Shown here: one piece after another, positions 24,675-32,594 of the stretch
Numbering within the stretch: position 1 is the stretch's first letter
Layout: each line of letters begins with the position of its first letter
From: Streptomyces sp. Ru62
Lineage (GTDB): Bacteria; Actinomycetota; Actinomycetes; Streptomycetales; Streptomycetaceae
Length of the DNA stretch: 64,000 bases
Reading direction: 5' to 3'
Assembly: GCF_002920615.1 (NCBI RefSeq)
Contig: NZ_PQSU01000018.1
Location: forward strand, 124,001 to 188,000
Position numbers and translations under genes: made by a program
The notes under the pieces: generated by a model
The model's database searches: none
Told to the model about the DNA's origin: nothing
Seen by the model: the letters and a program-made list of their open reading frames with translations, nothing else

Positions 24675-24794
24675 CGTTGTCCGCCCAGCCCCCGGTTCCG
24701 CGCCTGTCCGTGCGCCATCTCGTGCCGCAGTGCCGTCGTGGCCCACCTCCGCTCCCGCGCGGCCCCGGGGTGACCGACTCCGCCGGAGCCCGCC

Positions 24795-25778
24795 ATGAGT
24801 GAACCCCCAGGCGCCGCCGTCTCCCTAGCCGAGGCGCCGCCCACCGCCGACACACCGTCAAAGCCCCTGTCAGCCCAGCGGGTCCAGCCGCTGCGCCGGC
24901 CCGGCCGGTGGATCGTCACCGCCGTCGTCCTCGTGCTCGTCGCGCAGATCCTGCACGGACTGGTCACGAACCCCTTCTACCAGTGGGACCGCTTCCGTTA
25001 CTGGTTCCTGCGCCCCACCGTCCTCGACGGCCTCCTCGTCACCCTCGAAGTGGCCGCGCTCAGCGCCGTCCTGGGGCTCCTCGGCGGCATCCTGCTGGCA
25101 CTCGCCCGGCTCTCCGGCAGCCCGGTGCTGCGCGCGGTCAGCTGGACCTACACCTGGCTGTTCCGCTCCGTACCGCTCATCGTCGTACTGATCTTCCTGT
25201 ACAACTTCAGTGCCCTGTACAGGACGTTGAGCCTCGGCGTGCCCTTCGGACCCGCCTTCGTCACCTTCGACGAGTCCCGACTGGCCACGGACATGACGAT
25301 CGCCGTCATCGGCCTCAGCCTCAACGAGGCGGCGTACGCGGCGGAGGTGGTCCGCGGCGGCATCCTCTCCGTCGACCAGGGACAGCACGAGGCGGCCGCG
25401 GCGCTCGGCCTGTCCAAGGGCTACCAGTTCCGCAGGATCGTCTTCCCGCAGGCCCTCAGGTCCATCACCCCGAACTACGTCAACCAGCTCATCGGCCTCG
25501 TCAAGAGCACGTCCCTGGTCTTCTACGTGTCGCTGCTCGACCTGTTCGGCGCGGTGCAGTCGATGGGCAGCACCTACCCCGGTGACGTCGTGCCGCTGCT
25601 GATGGTGGCCACCGTCTGGTACCTGATCCTCACCAGCGCCGTGTCCGTCGTGCAGTTCTACGTCGAGCGGTACTACGCCCGGGGTGCCACCCGCACCCTG
25701 CCCCCGACCCCCTTGCAGAAGGCCCGGGCCGGCCTCGCCGACCTGCGGGCCCGGCTGAGCCGGGAGGCCGCCGTATGA
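24795..25778 (+). CDS. Amino-acid ABC importer permease (HisM/GlnP family)
   Basis: 327 residues. After a ~45-residue Pro-rich cytoplasmic tail, there are about five membrane helices. The permease EAA motif is GQHEAAAALGLSKGYQFRRI (~200-220), and TWLFRSVPLIVVLIFLYNFS is characteristic of polar amino acid permeases. It should form a homodimeric channel with the ATPase whose start overlaps its stop (ATGA). The operon sits behind a SAM-IV riboswitch and a Cys-bearing leader peptide, so the cargo is probably a sulfur amino acid or derivative. ATG 24795 has GGAG upstream. Confidence 0.9.
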   Translation: MSEPPGAAVSLAEAPPTADTPSKPLSAQRVQPLRRPGRWIVTAVVLVLVAQILHGLVTNPFYQWDRFRYWFLRPTVLDGLLVTLEVAALSAVLGLLGGILLALARLSGSPVLRAVSWTYTWLFRSVPLIVVLIFLYNFSALYRTLSLGVPFGPAFVTFDESRLATDMTIAVIGLSLNEAAYAAEVVRGGILSVDQGQHEAAAALGLSKGYQFRRIVFPQALRSITPNYVNQLIGLVKSTSLVFYVSLLDLFGAVQSMGSTYPGDVVPLLMVATVWYLILTSAVSVVQFYVERYYARGATRTLPPTPLQKARAGLADLRARLSREAAV

Positions 25779-26566
25779 CCACCGCGCAGACCCTCCCGAA
25801 GGCCGCCCCCGCCGCGCTCGAAGTGCACGGCGTCCACAAGTGGTACGGCTCCCACCGCGTCCTCGACGGCATCGACCTGACCGTCCGCCCCGGCGAGGTC
25901 ACGGTGATCCTCGGACCGTCCGGCTCCGGCAAGTCCACGCTGCTCAGGGTCGTCAACCACCTGGAGAAGCCCGAGATCGGCCACGTCAGCGTGGGCGGCG
26001 AGCTGATCGGGGTGAAGCGGCACGGGGACCGGCTGAAGGAACTCAGCGAGCGCGCCATCCTCGCCCAGCGCAGCCGGATCGGCTTCGTCTTCCAGAACTT
26101 CAACCTCTTCCCGCACCTGACCGTCCTGGAGAACGTCGCCGCGGCCCCCGCCGCCACCGGCAGGCTGACCAGGGCGGCGGCCCAGGAACTCGCCCGCGAA
26201 CTCCTCGACCGCGTCGGCCTCGGCGACAAGACCGGCGCCTACCCGCGGCAGTTGTCCGGCGGCCAGCAGCAACGCGTCGCCATCGCCCGCGCCCTCGCCC
26301 TGCGGCCCGGGATCATCCTCTTCGACGAGCCGACCTCGGCGCTCGACCCCGAACTCGTCGGCGAGGTGCTGGCCGTCATCAAGGATCTGGCCACCAGCGG
26401 CACCACCCTCGTCATCGTCACCCACGAGATCGGCTTCGCCCGCGAGGTCGCCGACCGGGTCGTCTTCATCGACGGCGGCCGGATCGTCGAACAGGGCCCG
26501 CCCGGTGAGGTGCTGGACCGGCCCCGGCACCCACGGACCCGGGAATTCCTCGGCAAGGTGCTCTGA
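25775..26566 (+). CDS. Amino-acid ABC importer ATP-binding protein
   Basis: 263 residues with all ABC signatures: Walker A GPSGSGKST (~48-56), Q-loop FVFQNFNLFPHLT, signature LSGGQQQRVAIARAL (~160), Walker B IILFDEPTSALDP, and the switch His in VIVTHEIGFA. It belongs to the GlnQ/HisP group that energises polar amino acid importers. Its ATG overlaps the permease stop by 4 bp, giving coupled translation. The length is normal. Confidence 0.93.
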   Translation: MTTAQTLPKAAPAALEVHGVHKWYGSHRVLDGIDLTVRPGEVTVILGPSGSGKSTLLRVVNHLEKPEIGHVSVGGELIGVKRHGDRLKELSERAILAQRSRIGFVFQNFNLFPHLTVLENVAAAPAATGRLTRAAAQELARELLDRVGLGDKTGAYPRQLSGGQQQRVAIARALALRPGIILFDEPTSALDPELVGEVLAVIKDLATSGTTLVIVTHEIGFAREVADRVVFIDGGRIVEQGPPGEVLDRPRHPRTREFLGKVL

Positions 26567-26668
26567 CCGCGCCACCGCCCCGGCCCTACGACACCCCGCT
26601 CACCTCCCCCATCGGTCATCTCTTTCATCGCTCACCACTCTCATCAGCGAGACAAGGACAGCCACGCC

Positions 26669-27688
26669 ATGCCTACGCACATCTCCCGACGCGCCCTGAT
26701 CCGCGGCATCACCACGGCGACCGCCGTCGCCACCCTCGCCACCGGGCTCGCCGCCTGCGGAGGCGACAGCGAGGCCGTCACCAAGACCGACGCCACCGGC
26801 ACGGTGACCGTGGGGCGGCTGTCCAACGGAGCCGCCAAGGAGACCGCGCTGAAGGTCTCCGAAGTGAAGTCCATCAGCGCCGAACTGCCCGCCTCCGTGC
26901 GCAGGAGCGGCAAGCTCGTCATCGGTGTCGGAGCCCTGCCCTCGGGCTCCGCGCCCCTGAACTTCGTGGGCAGCGACCAGAAGACCCTCACCGGCTCCGA
27001 GCCCGACCTCGGCCGCCTGGTGGCCGCGGTCCTCGGCCTGAAGCCCGAGATCAGGAACTCCACCTGGGAGAACCTCTTCGTCGGCGTCGACAGCGGCAAG
27101 GTCGACGTGGCGTTCTCCAACGTCACCGTCACCGAGGAACGCAAGCGGAAGTACGAGTTCGCCTCCTACCGCAAGGACAACCTGGCCTTCGAGGTGCTGA
27201 AGAAGAACGCCTGGAACTTCGACGGCGACTACGAGAACCTCGCCGGCAAGACGGTCAGCGTGGGCGCCGGCACCAACCAGGAGAAGATCCTCCTGGAGTG
27301 GAAGGTCAAGCTGGCCAAGGAGGGCAAGAAGCTCACCGTCAAGTACTTCCCGGACCAGAACGCCACCAACCTGGCGCTGAGCAGCGGCAAGATCGACGCC
27401 TTCTTCGGTCCCAACCCCGCGGTCGCCTACCGCGCCCGGCAGACCGCGAACACCCCCAACGCCACCCGGAACGCGGGCACCTTCTCCGGCGCCGGCGAGA
27501 CGCTCCAGGGCCTGATCGCCGCCACCGCCAAGAAGGACAGCGGACTCGCCAAGCCGCTCGCCGACGCCCTCAACCACCTGATCGAGCACGGCCAGTACGG
27601 CAAGTGGCTGGCCTCCTACGGCCTGTCCAACGAGTCCGTGGCGAAGTCCGAGGTCAACCCGCCCGGGCTGCCGCTGGACAACTCCTGA
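26669..27688 (+). CDS. Amino-acid ABC importer solute-binding lipoprotein
   Basis: 339 residues. The signal peptide contains twin arginines (SRRALIRG) and a lipobox LAAC (Cys ~27), so export is probably by Tat with lipid anchoring outside the membrane. The mature part is a family 3 binding protein: VSVGAGTNQEKILLEWKVKL and FPDQNATNLALSSGKIDAFF are typical clamshell segments. It follows the ATPase by 102 bp. Together with the permease and ATPase it makes a complete importer. No cargo-specific residue can be read, but the control elements suggest a sulfur amino acid. Confidence 0.9.
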   Translation: MPTHISRRALIRGITTATAVATLATGLAACGGDSEAVTKTDATGTVTVGRLSNGAAKETALKVSEVKSISAELPASVRRSGKLVIGVGALPSGSAPLNFVGSDQKTLTGSEPDLGRLVAAVLGLKPEIRNSTWENLFVGVDSGKVDVAFSNVTVTEERKRKYEFASYRKDNLAFEVLKKNAWNFDGDYENLAGKTVSVGAGTNQEKILLEWKVKLAKEGKKLTVKYFPDQNATNLALSSGKIDAFFGPNPAVAYRARQTANTPNATRNAGTFSGAGETLQGLIAATAKKDSGLAKPLADALNHLIEHGQYGKWLASYGLSNESVAKSEVNPPGLPLDNS

Positions 27689-27735
27689 CAGGACATCGAT
27701 CCATCGACATGGAGTCAAGAGAGGGGATCGCTTCC

Positions 27736-28545
27736 GTGGCTCACCCGACCGACATCCGCCCGGGCGCGGCCCCGCTCCTGCCCGCCGACCCCGTCCTGGA
27801 CAACGCGGTCTGGGCCGCCCTCGCCGGCCCGCACGCCCATCTCGCCGACCGGTACGGCCGCGCGGCCCGCTACCGGCCGGAGACCTACGCCTTCGCGGCA
27901 CTCGCCGACCCGGCGGACCCGGCGGCCTGGGCCGACCTGCACACGCTCGTCGGTCCGGGGAACCCCGTACGGGTCAAGCCGGTCGAGCGGGTTCCCGACG
28001 GCTGGGAGGTGCTAGGCGAGGGCGCGGGAGTCCAGCTCGTGGACACCGCGCTGCGGGCCGCACCGGACCGGGAGGCGGTCCGCCTGACAGCCGACGACGT
28101 CCCGGAGATCCTCGATCTGGTGGCCCGCACCCGGCCGGGCCCGTTCCTGAGCCGGACCGTCGAGATGGGCACCTATCTCGGCATCCGGCACCGGGGCAGG
28201 CTCGTCGCCATGGCGGGGGAGAGGCTGCGGCCGCCCGGCTGGACCGAGATCAGCGCCGTGTGCACCGACCCCGCGTACCGCGGCCGGGGACTGGCCACCC
28301 GGCTGGTGCGCGCGGTCGCGGCCGGCATCCGGGACCGCGGGGACACCCCGTTCCTGCACGCCGCGGCCGGCAACACGACCGCGATCCGGCTCTACGAGTC
28401 GATCGGGTTCACCCTGCGCCGCCGCTCCCGCATCGTGCAGCTGCGCAGCCCGGGAACAACCGGCGCCGGCCGGACGTTGGACGTCCTGACGAGATCCGCC
28501 AGGCGGACGCCGACCCGGCCCACCGCGCCCGACGGACGGAGGTGA
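27736..28545 (+). CDS. GNAT N-acetyltransferase
   Basis: 269 residues from GTG 27736, chosen because AGGGG lies nine bases upstream; ATG 27709 is in frame but lacks a ribosome site. The C-terminal GNAT domain shows AVCTDPAYRGRGLATRLVRA (~170-190), with the acetyl-CoA pyrophosphate loop RGRGLA, and NTTAIRLYESIGF. The N-terminal half is a second domain as in FR47-type proteins. Next to a sulfur amino acid importer and flavin monooxygenases, it may N-acetylate S-alkylcysteines, as SnaA does in the Bacillus ytmI operon. That role is inferred from gene order. Confidence 0.82.
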   Translation: MAHPTDIRPGAAPLLPADPVLDNAVWAALAGPHAHLADRYGRAARYRPETYAFAALADPADPAAWADLHTLVGPGNPVRVKPVERVPDGWEVLGEGAGVQLVDTALRAAPDREAVRLTADDVPEILDLVARTRPGPFLSRTVEMGTYLGIRHRGRLVAMAGERLRPPGWTEISAVCTDPAYRGRGLATRLVRAVAAGIRDRGDTPFLHAAAGNTTAIRLYESIGFTLRRRSRIVQLRSPGTTGAGRTLDVLTRSARRTPTRPTAPDGRR

Positions 28546-28550
28546 CGGCC

Positions 28551-28673
28551 GTGACCCGAGTGCCCCCGCGGGCGCGCCCGCCGCGCGCCCCGCACCCGTA
28601 CCGGTCCGTCCGTCTGCACTCCCGGCCGCACATAGACCTCCAGCGCGTGTCCGCCGCGCTCTGTCGCCCCTGA
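28551..28673 (+). CDS. Leader peptide of the HIDLQRV type (40 aa)
   Basis: Starts at GTG 28551, eight bases after a GGAGG, six bases past the acetyltransferase stop. The product begins VTRVPPRARPPRAPHPY and ends LHSRPHIDLQRVSAALCRP. The HIDLQRV core is identical to that of the peptide at 23170, and a Cys codon lies three from the end. It precedes the luciferase-like monooxygenase operon at 28803 by 129 bp containing strong hairpins. It is probably a second cysteine-responsive attenuator within one regulon. Confidence 0.8.
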   Translation: MTRVPPRARPPRAPHPYRSVRLHSRPHIDLQRVSAALCRP

Positions 28674-28689
28674 CCTCTCCCCGGCCCCC

Positions 28690-28704
28690 GCCCCGGCCCG
28701 GGGC
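28690..28704 (+). terminator. GC hairpin after the leader peptide
   Basis: GCCCCGG-C-CCGGGGC 16 nt after the leader stop. The rest of the gap to 28803 is almost all G and C with further pairing potential, consistent with attenuator and anti-attenuator structures. The exact functional stem cannot be chosen by eye. Confidence 0.4.
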
Positions 28705-28802
28705 TCCTCCCGCCGCGCCCGCCCGCGGCCGGCGCCGCCCGCCCGGCCGCCGCCGGCCCCGCGAGCCGGCGTCCTCGAACGGACATCAAGGAAGGCACCC
28801 AC

Positions 28803-30005
28803 GTGTCCTCAACTCCTGCCGCACCCCTGCACCTCGCCGTCGCCCTGGACGGCACCGGATGGCACCCGGCGTCCTGGCGCGAGCCGGTCGCCCGCCCCCG
28901 CGACCTGTTCACCGCCGGCTACTGGACCGACCTGATCGCCGAGGCCGAACGCGGCCTGCTCGACTTCGTCACCATCGAGGACGGCCTTGGCCCGCAGTCC
29001 TCCCACCTCCTCGCGCCCGACGAGCGCACCGACCAGATCCGCGGCCGGCTCGACGCGGTCCTCATCGCCTCCCGCGTCGCCCCGGTCACCCGGCACATAG
29101 GCCTGGTCCCGACCGTGGTGGCCACACACACCGAGCCGTTCCACATCTCGAAGGCGATCGCCACCCTCGACTACGTCAGCACCGGACGCGCGGGCCTGCG
29201 GGTGCGCACCGACTTCCGCCCGGACGAGGCCGCGCACTTCGGCCGCCGCACGATCCCCCGGATCGAAGGCTTCGACAGCCCGGACGCGCAGGCAGCGATC
29301 ACCGACCTGTTCGACGAGGCCGCCGACTACGTGGAAGTGGTCCGCCGGCTCTGGGACAGCTGGGAGGACGACGCCGAGATCCGGGACGCGGCGACCGGCC
29401 GCTTCATCGACCGGGACAAGCTGCACTACATCGACTTCGAGGGCCGCTGGTTCAGCGTCAAGGGCCCGTCCATCACGCCCCGCCCGCCGCAGGGCCAGCC
29501 CCTGGTCACCGCCCTCGCCCACCAGACCGTCCCGTACCGCCTCGTGGCCCGCCAGGCCGACGTCGGCTACGTCACCCCGCACGACGCGGACCAGGCACGG
29601 GCGATCGTCGCCGAGATCCGCGCCGAGCAGCAGGCGGCGGGCCGCGCCGGCGAGACGCTGCACGTCTTCGGCGACCTCGTCGTCTTCCTGGACGACAGCC
29701 CGGCCGCCGCCGAGGACCGCCGCGACCGTCTCGACACCCTCGCGGGCGAGCCGTACACCAGCGACGCCCGGATCTTCACCGGTACGGCCGCCCGACTCGC
29801 AGATCTGCTGGAGGAGTTGGCGGCGGGCGGGCTGACCGGGTTCCGGCTGCGGCCCGCGGTCGCCGGCCACGACCTGCCCCGGATCACCCGGGACCTGGTG
29901 CCCGAGCTGCGGCGCCGCCGCCGTTTCCGGGACGCCTACGAGGCCGGCACCCTGCGCGGCCTCCTCGGCCTCGCCCGCCCCGCCAACCGCTACGCAGCAG
30001 CCTGA
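28803..30005 (+). CDS. LLM-class flavin-dependent monooxygenase
   Basis: 400 residues from GTG 28803 with AAGGAAGG upstream. It has the luciferase-like TIM barrel: DLIAEAERGLLDFVTIEDGL (~41-60), IGLVPTVVATHTEPFHISKA (~99-118) and STGRAGLRV, the common FMN-phosphate segment. Family enzymes use reduced FMN from a partner reductase and oxygen to cleave C-S or C-N bonds in sulfonates, sulfones, N-acetyl-S-alkylcysteines or chelators. It heads a three-gene set of such enzymes behind a sulfur leader peptide. The exact substrate is not determined by sequence. Confidence 0.87.
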   Translation: MSSTPAAPLHLAVALDGTGWHPASWREPVARPRDLFTAGYWTDLIAEAERGLLDFVTIEDGLGPQSSHLLAPDERTDQIRGRLDAVLIASRVAPVTRHIGLVPTVVATHTEPFHISKAIATLDYVSTGRAGLRVRTDFRPDEAAHFGRRTIPRIEGFDSPDAQAAITDLFDEAADYVEVVRRLWDSWEDDAEIRDAATGRFIDRDKLHYIDFEGRWFSVKGPSITPRPPQGQPLVTALAHQTVPYRLVARQADVGYVTPHDADQARAIVAEIRAEQQAAGRAGETLHVFGDLVVFLDDSPAAAEDRRDRLDTLAGEPYTSDARIFTGTAARLADLLEELAAGGLTGFRLRPAVAGHDLPRITRDLVPELRRRRRFRDAYEAGTLRGLLGLARPANRYAAA

Positions 30006-30031
30006 ACGCCGGAGAGGACGACCGTACCGCC

Positions 30032-31432
30032 ATGAGCAAGCCGCTGAAGCAGATCCACCTGGCCGCCCACTTCCCCGGCGTCAACAACACCACCGTGTGG
30101 AGCGACCCGGCCGCCGGCAGCCACATCGAGTTCAGCTCCTTCGCGCACTTCGCGCGGACCGCCGAACGCGCCAAGTTCGACTTCCTGTTCCTCGCCGAGG
30201 GGCTCCGGCTGCGCGAGCAGGGCGGCCAGATCTACGACCTGGACGTGGTCGGCCGCCCCGACACCTTCACCGTGCTGGCCGCGCTGGCCGCCGTCACCGA
30301 CCGGCTCGGCCTGACCGGCACCATCAACTCCACCTTCAACGAGCCGTACGAGGTGGCCCGGCAGTTCGCGAGCCTCGACCACCTCTCCGGCGGCCGGTCC
30401 GCCTGGAACGTCGTGACCTCCTGGGACGCCTTCACCGGCGAGAACTTCCGGCGCGGCGGCTACCTGCCGCAGGAGGAGCGCTACTCCCGCGCCCAGGAGT
30501 TCCTCGCCACCGCACACGAACTGTTCGACTCCTGGCGCGGCGACGAGATCATCGCCGACCAGGCCACCGGGACCTTCCTCCGGGACGCCAAGGCCGGTGC
30601 CTTCGTGCACCAGGGGCAGCACTTCGACATCCACGGCCGGTTCAACGTCCCACGCTCCCCGCAGGGCCGCCCCGTCGTCTTCCAGGCGGGCGACTCCGAC
30701 GAGGGCCGCGAGTTCGCCGCCTCCAGCGCGGACGCGATCTTCAGCCGGTACTCCACCCTGAAGGAGGGCCAGGCCTTCTACACCGACGTCAAGTCCCGCC
30801 TCGCCACGTACGGCCGCCGCCCCGACCAGCTCCTCATCCTGCCCGCGGCGACCTTCGTCCTCGGCGACACCGACCAGGAGGCCGCCGAACTCGCCCGCGA
30901 GGTGCGCAGGCAGCAGGTCAGCGGGGCCACCGCCATCAAGCACCTGGAGTTCGTCTGGAACCGCGACCTGTCGGCGTACGACCCGGAGGGCCCGCTGCCC
31001 GACGTGGACCCGGTGGTGAGCGAGGACCACATCTCCCGGGGCCGCGCCCAGGTACGGATGTACCGGGACCCGGTGGCCATCGCCCGCGAGTGGCGGCAGC
31101 TCGCCGAGGCCAACAGGTGGTCCATCCGCGACCTGGTGATCAACACCGGCAACCGGCAGACGTTCATCGGCTCGCCGCAGACCGTGGCGCGGACCATCAA
31201 CGACTTCGTGCAGGCCGACGCCTCCGACGGCTTCATCCTCGTCCCGCACATCACCCCCGGCGGTCTCGACCCGTTCGCCGACAAGGTGGTCCCGCTGCTC
31301 CAGGAACAGGGCGTCTTCCGCGCCGACTACGAGGGCACGACCCTGCGCGACCACCTGGGCCTCGCCCACCCCGACGCCGACGCCGGGGCCGGTACCCGCA
31401 CCGGTGCCTCGTCCGCGCGGGCCGCGTCGTGA
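30032..31432 (+). CDS. NtaA/SnaA/DmoA family FMN-dependent monooxygenase
   Basis: 466 residues. The N-terminus KQIHLAAHFPGVNNTTVWSD, then FDFLFLAEGLRLREQGG, INSTFNEPYEVARQFASLDH and RSAWNVVTSWDAF are characteristic of the NtaA/DszA/SnaA branch, which includes nitrilotriacetate, dibenzothiophene-sulfone and dimethyl-sulfide monooxygenases and Bacillus CmoJ-like proteins. It acts with reduced FMN in the cytosol. It follows the first LLM gene by 26 bp, and its stop overlaps the next GTG. The C-terminal 25 residues are Ala/Gly-rich and variable. Confidence 0.88.
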   Translation: MSKPLKQIHLAAHFPGVNNTTVWSDPAAGSHIEFSSFAHFARTAERAKFDFLFLAEGLRLREQGGQIYDLDVVGRPDTFTVLAALAAVTDRLGLTGTINSTFNEPYEVARQFASLDHLSGGRSAWNVVTSWDAFTGENFRRGGYLPQEERYSRAQEFLATAHELFDSWRGDEIIADQATGTFLRDAKAGAFVHQGQHFDIHGRFNVPRSPQGRPVVFQAGDSDEGREFAASSADAIFSRYSTLKEGQAFYTDVKSRLATYGRRPDQLLILPAATFVLGDTDQEAAELAREVRRQQVSGATAIKHLEFVWNRDLSAYDPEGPLPDVDPVVSEDHISRGRAQVRMYRDPVAIAREWRQLAEANRWSIRDLVINTGNRQTFIGSPQTVARTINDFVQADASDGFILVPHITPGGLDPFADKVVPLLQEQGVFRADYEGTTLRDHLGLAHPDADAGAGTRTGASSARAAS

Positions 31433-32535
31433 AGTTCCTCGCGATCACGCTGATCGTGCACCGGCCGGACCCGGTCACCGGAGTCCTGGGGCCGACGCAC
31501 GAGCGGTTCCGCGAGGTGCTGGACAACGCCGTGCTGGCGGAGGAGCTGGGCTTCGACGGATTCGGCGTGGGGGAGCGGCACGAACGGCCGTTCCTCTCCT
31601 CCGCGCCGACCGTCGTGCTCAGCCATGTCGCCGCCCTCACCCGCCGCATCCGGCTCTTCACCGCCGTCACCACCCTCAGCCTGCTCGACCCGGTCCGGGC
31701 CTACGAGGACTACGCCACCCTGGACCACCTCTCCGAGGGGCGCCTCGACCTGATCATCGGCAAGGGCAACGGCACCGCGCAGCGCGAGCTGTTCCACGTC
31801 ACCCCCGAGGACCAGTGGGACCGCAACGCCGAGAGCTACGAGGTGTTCCGGCGGCTGTGGCGGCAGGACCGGGTGACCGCCGACACCCGGTTCCGGCCAC
31901 CGCTGAAGGACGCCGAGGCGTGGCCGCGGCCGTACCAGCGACCGGTCCGCGTCTGGCACGGCAGCGCCACCAGCGAGGAGTCCGTGGACCTCGCCGCCCG
32001 CTACGGAGACCCGCTGTTCTCGGCGAACGTCACCCATCCCGTGGAGCCGTACGCCGAACTGGTCCGCCACTACCGCGAACGCTGGGAGCACTACGGCCAC
32101 GACCCGGCGGCGATCGCGGTGGGCGCGGGCTCGGCCGGGCTCCTCGTCGCCCGTACCTCACAGGAGGCGCTGACGGCGTACCGCCCGGTCTTCGAGAGCA
32201 ACCTGGCCTTCCAGCGGTCGGCGGGCCTGCCCGTGGTGTTCGAGACCCTGGAGGACTTCGCGGCGCGCAGCTCGGCGCTGATCGGCAGCCCCGAGCAGGT
32301 CATCGACAAGGTGCACCGCTACCACGAGCGGCTGGGGCACACCGTCCTGCACGTGACCGCGGACGCCGGCGGCCTGCCCGCCGCCCGGCACCGCGCCTCG
32401 CTGGAACTGTTCCAGTCGGCCGTCGCGCCGGCGCTGCGCCGGGACATCCCGGACCCGCCGTTCCCCTGGGCGCCGGTCCTGCCCGCCGACGCGGCACGGA
32501 CACCGGCGTGGGCGTGGACGTCACCTCCCCCGTAG
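31429..32535 (+). CDS. LLM-class flavin-dependent monooxygenase, third of the set
   Basis: 368 residues from GTG 31429, overlapping the previous stop as GTGA. LLM core segments: LGFDGFGVGERHERPFLSSA (~41-60), LFTAVTTLSLLDPVRAYEDY (~80-99), EGRLDLIIGKGNG. It is nearer to the alkanal/F420-like and CmoO/YtmO group than to its two neighbours. Three different LLM enzymes in one operon suggest successive or parallel attack on several organosulfur compounds. The last codons lie inside a strong terminator hairpin. No flavin reductase is encoded nearby, so reduced FMN must come from elsewhere. Confidence 0.86.
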   Translation: MKFLAITLIVHRPDPVTGVLGPTHERFREVLDNAVLAEELGFDGFGVGERHERPFLSSAPTVVLSHVAALTRRIRLFTAVTTLSLLDPVRAYEDYATLDHLSEGRLDLIIGKGNGTAQRELFHVTPEDQWDRNAESYEVFRRLWRQDRVTADTRFRPPLKDAEAWPRPYQRPVRVWHGSATSEESVDLAARYGDPLFSANVTHPVEPYAELVRHYRERWEHYGHDPAAIAVGAGSAGLLVARTSQEALTAYRPVFESNLAFQRSAGLPVVFETLEDFAARSSALIGSPEQVIDKVHRYHERLGHTVLHVTADAGGLPAARHRASLELFQSAVAPALRRDIPDPPFPWAPVLPADAARTPAWAWTSPPP

Positions 32536-32550
32536 GTGACGTCCACGCCC
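32510..32550 (+). terminator. Perfect 17-bp terminator hairpin overlapping the LLM stop codon
   Basis: GGGCGTGGACGTCACCT (32510-32526) pairs with AGGTGACGTCCACGCCC (32534-32550) around a 7-nt loop. The stop TAG at 32533-32535 is within the structure, so the last eight codons form the 5' arm. It closes the sulfur operon and may also serve the convergent gene at 32595. Confidence 0.85.
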
Positions 32551-32594
32551 GCTCCCCCGGTGCCGGACAGTGGCTCGGTGTCGTCCGTGTGCCG

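Noticed and set aside
28803..32535. Part of an antibiotic biosynthesis cluster, because of several LLM monooxygenases
   Set aside because: No polyketide, peptide synthetase or tailoring genes; importer, acetyltransferase and sulfur leader elements fit scavenging better.
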